Origin: Flavobacterium salmonis
Lineage (GTDB): Bacteria; Bacteroidota; Bacteroidia; Flavobacteriales; Flavobacteriaceae
Assembly (NCBI RefSeq): GCF_903819435.1
Contig: NZ_CAIJDP010000068.1
Coordinates: 124,001 to 188,000 of the forward strand
Reading direction: 5' to 3'
DNA length: 64,000 nucleotides
This document shows positions 59,134 to 64,000 of this stretch, piece after piece (the stretch's first letter is position 1; each line of letters begins with the position of its first letter). The notes under the pieces were generated by a model. It searched no databases. It had not been told where the DNA came from and saw only the letters and a program-made list of their open reading frames with translations. The position numbers were made by a program, and so were the translations under genes.

Positions 59134-59360
59134 TTAAAACACTTCTTCCAGCCAGACATTCATCATATAATTTGTACCTTCATCGCTAATTTTTCCTGAC
59201 TTATTCAAAATTTCTCTTTCAGTTTTAAGCAAATCTGATAAGAATGTATTTTATTAATTGAACTGCTTTTTCGTCATTTGAAGTGTTTCCTGACGATAAA
59301 TTAAATCTTCTAAAGTATGAATGGAGCTCCTTAAATCGTTAAAACTCGTTCGGCTATCCT
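59134..59360 (-). pseudogene. Decayed dps-like remnant
   Basis: Two out-of-frame stretches on the minus strand: one ends FLSDLLKTEREILN...SDEGTNYMMN (stop at 59134), the other reads RTSFNDLRSSIHTLEDLIYRQ (stop at 59254). The first resembles the C-terminal part of a Dps/ferritin-like protein (DEGTN motif). No intact start is present. dps next to oxyR is a common arrangement, which supports the reading, but the fragments are short. Confidence 0.4.
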
Positions 59361-59487
59361 ATCTATTTTTAATTGTGAATAGATATACAATTCTTCAATT
59401 ATTTTTACAAATCTAAAATAACTTCCTTGTAATAATTATAATGAAAAATTATATTTTCTTATTTTTGCATCACAAAATACTATTAAA

Positions 59488-60429
59488 ATGACTATAACTC
59501 AACTACAATATGTTTTAGCAGTAGCCGAGCATAAAAATTTCACATTAGCGGCAGAAAAATGTTTCGTGACTCAGCCTACTTTAAGTATGCAGATTCAAAA
59601 AATTGAAGAAGAATTGAATATTTTAATTTTCGACAGAAGCAAAAAACCAATTCAGCTTACAGATATTGGTCAGAAAATTGTAAATCAGGCAAAAAACATT
59701 GTAAATGAGGCAAATCGTATTCAGGATATTGTCGAACAGCAAAAAGGTTTTATTGGCGGTGAGTTTCGTTTAGGAATTATTCCAACAATCATGCCTACAC
59801 TTTTACCTATGTTTTTAAATAATTTTATAAAAAAATATCCAAAAGTAAAGCTTTTGATTGAAGAGCTTAATACCGATGAAATTATTACAAAATTAAAAAA
59901 CGGTCATTTGGATGCGGCTATTGCTGCAACCCCGCTTGAAGACGAAAAAATCAAAGAAATTGTATTATATTTTGAACCTTTTGTAGCCTATATTCCTGAA
60001 CACCATTCCAGTTTTCAAAAAGACGAAATAGAAGTTTCTGACTTAAACATCAATGAAATCTTACTTTTACAAGATGGACACTGTTTTAGGGACGGTATTT
60101 TAAATTTATGCAAAAATGGAACTGATATTGATCAAAACAATTTCCAGATTCAAAGCGGAAGTTTTGAAACACTGATAAAATTAGCAGATGAAGGTTTGGG
60201 CACAACATTACTTCCGTACTTACACACACTGGATTTAAAGGACTCCGATAAATTAAAACTTCGTAATTTCAAAGAACCAAAACCTGCACGTGAGGTGAGT
60301 TTAATTTATCCTAAAAGCGAATTAAAAATGCAAATCATTGATGCCTTAAGGAGCACTATTGCAGGTGTCGTAAAAGGGGCCATTGTTTTTCAGAATGTTC
60401 AAATTGTTAGTCCATTACAAAAAAAATAA
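59488..60429 (+). CDS. oxyR: OxyR, peroxide-sensing LysR-type activator
   Basis: 313 residues. LysR winged helix at the N-terminus (MTITQLQYVLAVAEHKNFTLAAEKCFVTQPTLSMQI) and a substrate-binding-like effector domain. The redox pair is conserved as DGHCFRDGILNLC with Cys at 199 and 208, the same numbers as E. coli OxyR. Activates antioxidant genes in response to H2O2. Monocistronic. Confidence 0.93.
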   Translation: MTITQLQYVLAVAEHKNFTLAAEKCFVTQPTLSMQIQKIEEELNILIFDRSKKPIQLTDIGQKIVNQAKNIVNEANRIQDIVEQQKGFIGGEFRLGIIPTIMPTLLPMFLNNFIKKYPKVKLLIEELNTDEIITKLKNGHLDAAIAATPLEDEKIKEIVLYFEPFVAYIPEHHSSFQKDEIEVSDLNINEILLLQDGHCFRDGILNLCKNGTDIDQNNFQIQSGSFETLIKLADEGLGTTLLPYLHTLDLKDSDKLKLRNFKEPKPAREVSLIYPKSELKMQIIDALRSTIAGVVKGAIVFQNVQIVSPLQKK

Positions 60430-60462
60430 CATTCATTTAATTATTCAATTTGCTATAAATAT

Positions 60463-60512
60463 AAAATCGTATCCGTAACTGTAAAAAAGCCTATCCGGAT
60501 ACGATTTTATTT
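60463..60512. terminator. Bidirectional terminator between oxyR and CE12 gene
   Basis: 13-bp perfect stem AAAATCGTATCCG/CGGATACGATTTT, T-rich on both exits. Confidence 0.88.
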
Positions 60513-60529
60513 AATAAAGATTATTCAGG

Positions 60530-61273
60530 CTATTTAATTCCCTTCTTAAGTGTTTCAACAGAAGAATCTTCTAAAAGTTTTATTTGCTCAACAACTATTT
60601 GTGCAATCTCTGTTGCTCCTTTTAAAGAAAGATGCGTATCATCGTCTTTAGCATCTTTATAATATGGATTTTCTCCTGCTTTGAAATGTAAATGCAACTC
60701 TTTTGATTTTTCAGGTCCATAAGATTGTTCTAATAATTCGGTAAAATATTCCAAATCAATAAAAGGAACATTAAATTCCTGCGCAACCAACCTGGTTTCT
60801 AAAGGATAATCCCCGTGAGTTCCAATTAACACTCCTTTTTCATTAAAATTTCTTCTTGCAATTGAACTCAGTAAAATTGGAATTGCTCCTTTTGCACGGC
60901 TTTCTTTTACAAAACGGATTAGATTATGTCTGTAAGCCGTATGCGGGTTTGTATAACGTAATGAATCCATGTTTTTCCCATCATTATGCCCAAACTCAAT
61001 AAAAACATAATCACCTTTTTTTAGTTTTTGGTATACCGCATCCCACTGTTTTTCAGCTATAAAACTTCTGGTACTTCTTCCATTTAAAGCCCTATTGTCG
61101 ATAATAATATTATCTTTAAAAAAAGGTTGTAATACCTGAGCCCAACCGTGTTCAGGGTTTTTTTCCGGATCTTTTTTATTCGCCATTGTTGAATCTCCAA
61201 TGGTATAAACAGTTGTTTTTTGTGCAAAACAAGTGGCTGACATCAACCAAAGAATTAAGATATAATGTTTCAT
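60530..61273 (-). CDS. Rhamnogalacturonan acetylesterase (CE12, SGNH fold)
   Basis: 247 residues with a signal peptide (ILILWLMSATCFAQ). SGNH blocks: GDSTMAN (Ser nucleophile), NGRSTRSF (Asn/Gly), FIEFGHNDGK and the C-terminal DDTHLSLKG (Asp/His). The match to CE12 is by motif spacing. It removes acetyl groups from rhamnogalacturonan in pectin. First downstream partner of the GH28 gene (18 bases). Confidence 0.88.
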   Translation of the reverse strand: MKHYILILWLMSATCFAQKTTVYTIGDSTMANKKDPEKNPEHGWAQVLQPFFKDNIIIDNRALNGRSTRSFIAEKQWDAVYQKLKKGDYVFIEFGHNDGKNMDSLRYTNPHTAYRHNLIRFVKESRAKGAIPILLSSIARRNFNEKGVLIGTHGDYPLETRLVAQEFNVPFIDLEYFTELLEQSYGPEKSKELHLHFKAGENPYYKDAKDDDTHLSLKGATEIAQIVVEQIKLLEDSSVETLKKGIK

Positions 61274-61291
61274 TTTTTATTTTTTATTAAA

Positions 61292-62641
61292 CTATTTTGC
61301 TGCTGAAGGAAATGTAGCTTTTTCTCCGATAAAAACTTCATTCAGAATTACATTCTCAGCATTTGTACTTGATATCGCATTTTTAGCCCACTTAATTTCG
61401 ATATTATTTAAAGAGATATTTTTGATCTTTTTATCAGCAAATCCCTGAATAACAATCCCTGAAGCAGAAGCTTTATTACATGAAATATCAGAAAAGGAAA
61501 CATTTGATATTTCAGACTGAAACCCTTTTCCCTCTCCGTGATAATTGGCTGTGATATAAAGACAATCTTCTACTTCATCTAATTGGATATTTCGAACAAA
61601 AACATTTTTTATAAAACCACCTCTGTCAGCATTGGTTTTTAAATAGATACCTCTTTTTAAATAACCAGTGGTTTTGCAATTCTCAACAAAAACGTTTTGT
61701 ACTCCAGCGGACATTTCGCTGCCTATAACTACTCCGTGAAGCCCTTTAAAATTACAGTTTCTAATGATAATATTTTCACTTGGGGTAGCTGCATTAGCTC
61801 TTCCTTCATGATCTCTTCCTGCTTTTATTGCTACATTATCATCACCGTTATTGAAAGTTACATTTTCGATCAAAACGTCTTTTGCATATTCAGGATCTAC
61901 ACCATCATTATTGTAATTCAATGACTTATAACTTAATCCTCTAACGGTTATACTTTGTGATTTTAATAAATGCAGACACCAAAAAGGAGAATTTTCAATA
62001 CGGATATTTTCGACTAAAATATTCTTACAGTTAAAAAACTGAATCATTTGTGGACGCAAAAAATAACCTGTCCCAAATTTCCTTTCATTGACAGGAACAT
62101 TGTTATGATTCATTTCCCGGCTCAGCTCTTTACCTTTTCCTTCTTGAGATTTAAAGGTTTTCCATGTTTTACCACCTTCTCCATCAATAATTCCCTCACC
62201 GGTTAATGCAATATTGGTACAATCATATGCATAAATTAACGGGCTGTAATTATAAAGTATTGTCCCTTCCCAGCTGGTTAAAACCATTGGTAAATAATCC
62301 TCAGGCTTATCACTAAATTTAATTTTCGCGCCTTTCTCAATTTTTAAATTGACATTGCTTACAAAATGAATTGGTCCTTTTAAAAGATAAACTCCTTTTG
62401 GAACTGTAATAGTTCCTCCCTTATTCTTCTTACACAATGCCATTGCTTTATCAAAAAAGGGCTTACTATCAGAAACAGAGTCTCCTTTGGCTCCTAATTT
62501 CGCTACATTAACTTGATACGAAGGAATTTTGGGTAGTTGAATTGCACTTACAATTGAATCTACTTTTGCCGTTGGAAATTTATTGTGCTGAGCAAATGAA
62601 ACAGTTGAAAACAATACCAGAAAAAAAAGTCTAATATTCAT
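61292..62641 (-). CDS. GH28 family polygalacturonase-like glycoside hydrolase
   Basis: 449 residues from the ATG at 62641, which opens a signal peptide (IRLFFLVLFSTVSFAQ); an upstream TTG is rejected. Right-handed beta-helix repeats throughout. GH28 active-site regions: YNNDGVDPEYAKD, NNGDDNVAIKAGRD (double Asp), GVVIGSEMSAG and RGIYLKTNADRGG. Hydrolyses galacturonan in pectin. Between the PL10 and CE12 genes. Confidence 0.9.
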   Translation of the reverse strand: MNIRLFFLVLFSTVSFAQHNKFPTAKVDSIVSAIQLPKIPSYQVNVAKLGAKGDSVSDSKPFFDKAMALCKKNKGGTITVPKGVYLLKGPIHFVSNVNLKIEKGAKIKFSDKPEDYLPMVLTSWEGTILYNYSPLIYAYDCTNIALTGEGIIDGEGGKTWKTFKSQEGKGKELSREMNHNNVPVNERKFGTGYFLRPQMIQFFNCKNILVENIRIENSPFWCLHLLKSQSITVRGLSYKSLNYNNDGVDPEYAKDVLIENVTFNNGDDNVAIKAGRDHEGRANAATPSENIIIRNCNFKGLHGVVIGSEMSAGVQNVFVENCKTTGYLKRGIYLKTNADRGGFIKNVFVRNIQLDEVEDCLYITANYHGEGKGFQSEISNVSFSDISCNKASASGIVIQGFADKKIKNISLNNIEIKWAKNAISSTNAENVILNEVFIGEKATFPSAAK

Positions 62642-62718
62642 AATTTTTATTTTTGCAGGCAAAATCCTAATTCACTGTTTAACACAAAGGAAATGCTCAA
62701 TCAATTACTATTGTAGAA

Positions 62719-63819
62719 TTACTCTGATTCAGTTTTTTCTAAATTATTTTTTTTTGACCACTTTTTGTATTTTTTCAAAACTTCTTTAGGTTCATTAGAA
62801 TACCACGAGTAACCATTTCTTCTTTCTTCACCAATATCAGTTATATATTTCTTTTTAATTCCGTCACGGTCACAGAAAAAAGCCTCATTTGTATCAAGTT
62901 CTGCAAATCTTGGCCAAATTGGCGCAACCTCATCAGTTGGATACATTTTTTTACCTATAACTTTACCATCTGCATCATATATTCGCTCTTCTCTAAGATT
63001 GGTAATTTTTGTTTTTTCAAACCAGTTATATGCACTTACAATAGCAGTTTTAATTTCAGGTGAAGGATTATCAACAGACATTAAAAATAATACAATTTTT
63101 GCAGATTCTTTTCCGCTTAATGAAGCAAGTTCATAAGCTCTTGCATCAGCTGGAGCAAAAGTAACTTCATCATGTTGTGCACACCAAACAGTTAAAACAC
63201 CATTTTGTTTGTATTGGGTTTTTAAGATGCAATCAATTCCTTTCTCAACAGCTATTTTAGCTTTATCAACAATCTCCTGCGATGGTTTAATACTGTAATA
63301 TTCAGTTTGATTTGCTATTTCTTTTAATACATTCAAAACATCAACCATTGAATTGTCATTATAAGTAATATGCGTATAATATCCTTTTTTTAATGGAAAA
63401 TACTGAGGCCATCCTCCATTAGGATATTGTGCTGAAAGTAAATAATTTACAGCTCTTAAAAATGAATCTTTATATCTTTCATCTTTTGTCTGAGCGTACA
63501 TTTTAGATACAAAAAGTATTTCCTGGGTTGTTGCTCTGTTATCTATTGTACAGTCTTTTCCTGATGGTTTTAGTTCTAATAGTTTAGTTTTCTCTTCCTC
63601 AGTCAATTCTTTCAACATTTGGATATTTTTTGGCCATCCGCCAATATCTCTTTGATAAAGCAGAACATTTTCACCTAATTTTTTACCTTCTTCAGAACCA
63701 AACCAGGCTGAGTAACTTTTTATAATTAAATCCGGCCATTTTTTAGCTTTTTCCTGTGCGTTAACATAACAGTTCGTACTTATTAAAAGTAATAATACTG
63801 TTTTTTTAAGTTGATTCAT
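62719..63819 (-). CDS. Pectate lyase, PL10 family
   Basis: 366 residues with a signal peptide. (alpha/alpha)3-toroid PL10 features: TIDNRATTQEILFVSKMY, YPNGGWPQYFPLKKGYYTHITYNDNSMVDVLNVLKE (catalytic-cleft Asp/Asn), WCAQHDEVTFAPADARAYELASLSG and the final FCDRDGIKKK...RRNGYSWYSNEP. Cleaves polygalacturonate by beta-elimination. First complete gene of the minus-strand pectin cluster in this window. Confidence 0.92.
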   Translation of the reverse strand: MNQLKKTVLLLLISTNCYVNAQEKAKKWPDLIIKSYSAWFGSEEGKKLGENVLLYQRDIGGWPKNIQMLKELTEEEKTKLLELKPSGKDCTIDNRATTQEILFVSKMYAQTKDERYKDSFLRAVNYLLSAQYPNGGWPQYFPLKKGYYTHITYNDNSMVDVLNVLKEIANQTEYYSIKPSQEIVDKAKIAVEKGIDCILKTQYKQNGVLTVWCAQHDEVTFAPADARAYELASLSGKESAKIVLFLMSVDNPSPEIKTAIVSAYNWFEKTKITNLREERIYDADGKVIGKKMYPTDEVAPIWPRFAELDTNEAFFCDRDGIKKKYITDIGEERRNGYSWYSNEPKEVLKKYKKWSKKNNLEKTESE

Positions 63820-63867
63820 TTAGTTAATTAATTTTGGTTATTTATTTAGTTATTTATTTTTTCTGCT

Positions 63868-64000
63868 TTAATTGGTTATCCTAAACCAATCTATTGCAAC
63901 ACTGCCAGCATCATTTATAACACCTTCTCTAAGTGCCACAAATCCTATTTTAGCACCAATCCATTTGCCTTCTCGCGCAGTAAAATTATCGCCAACAGAG
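63868..64000 (-). CDS. 3' end of a glycoside hydrolase (probably GH43), partial
   Basis: Only the last 43 codons are inside the window. They read ...REGKWIGAKIGFVALREG...AGSVAIDWFRITN, the typical ending of the concanavalin-like C-terminal domain of GH43 enzymes (WxGAKxG...DWFR). It fits the pectin cluster as a side-chain arabinosidase/xylosidase. Family assignment from this fragment is tentative. Confidence 0.6.
   Translation of the reverse strand, partial: SVGDNFTAREGKWIGAKIGFVALREGVINDAGSVAIDWFRITN

Overview
The window is low-GC DNA from a Bacteroidota, very probably a Flavobacterium. Evidence: the -7 promoter box TAnnTTTG recurs upstream of genes, and the gene content fits the genus (HCDH-first beta-oxidation fusion, a LETM1-related protein, PL10/GH28/CE12 pectin genes). 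No replication origin, rRNA, CRISPR array or insertion sequence was recognised.

Region 1 (1-11.4 kb): a HEAT-like protein and a SWIM zinc-finger protein on the + strand converge on a minus-strand operon encoding a MoxR AAA+ ATPase, a vWA protein that ends in a ribosomal L7/L12-like domain, and partners resembling the MoxR-vWA-beta-propeller ternary systems. Together with the DUF4132 giant at 19.4-24.5 kb this recalls the E. coli yehI/L/M/P/Q set.

Region 2 (11.5-46.3 kb): a very large RNA-repair locus. It holds three different RNA ligases (RLIG1-like, Pnkp-ligase-like, T4 Rnl1-like), a T4-type polynucleotide kinase/phosphatase, a Hen1 2'-O-methyltransferase, three RlaP-like nucleotidyltransferases, a DEDDh exonuclease, a slipin, an ATP-grasp enzyme, TatD, an HD hydrolase, a zinc-ribbon/TerD protein, an AAA-TOPRIM protein and a WYL regulator. 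Interleaved are unusual tRNA-related RNAs: two circularly permuted tRNA-like modules (13.64-13.79 kb), an array of eight divergent tRNAs including one with a ~52-nt insertion in the anticodon loop (15.45-17.12 kb), and a tRNA-like RNA with its anticodon arm replaced by a repeated 20-nt motif (43.7-44.2 kb). Five copies of one 23-bp palindrome, always 8 bp upstream of a -7-like box on the minus strand, precede the permuted-tRNA/slipin unit, hen1, rnl1 and (twice) the tRNA-like/terD unit. This looks like one regulon; the WYL protein encoded next door is the obvious candidate regulator. A secreted tyrosinase/cupredoxin operon (25.3-28.2 kb) sits inside the region without an evident link.

Region 3 (46.4-53.1 kb): a MarR regulator with a palindromic operator, then fatty-acid beta-oxidation genes (HCDH-ECH fusion, thiolase, acyl-CoA dehydrogenase), interrupted by a 23S-intervening-sequence-type protein between inverted repeats.

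Region 4 (53.1-60.5 kb): envelope and stress genes (DUF4251, META lipoprotein, Cu/Zn SOD, LETM1-related protein), a SulP transporter with beta-carbonic anhydrase, a decayed dps-like remnant, and oxyR.

Region 5 (60.5-64 kb): a pectin-degradation cluster (CE12 esterase, GH28, PL10, and the 3' end of a probable GH43 gene).
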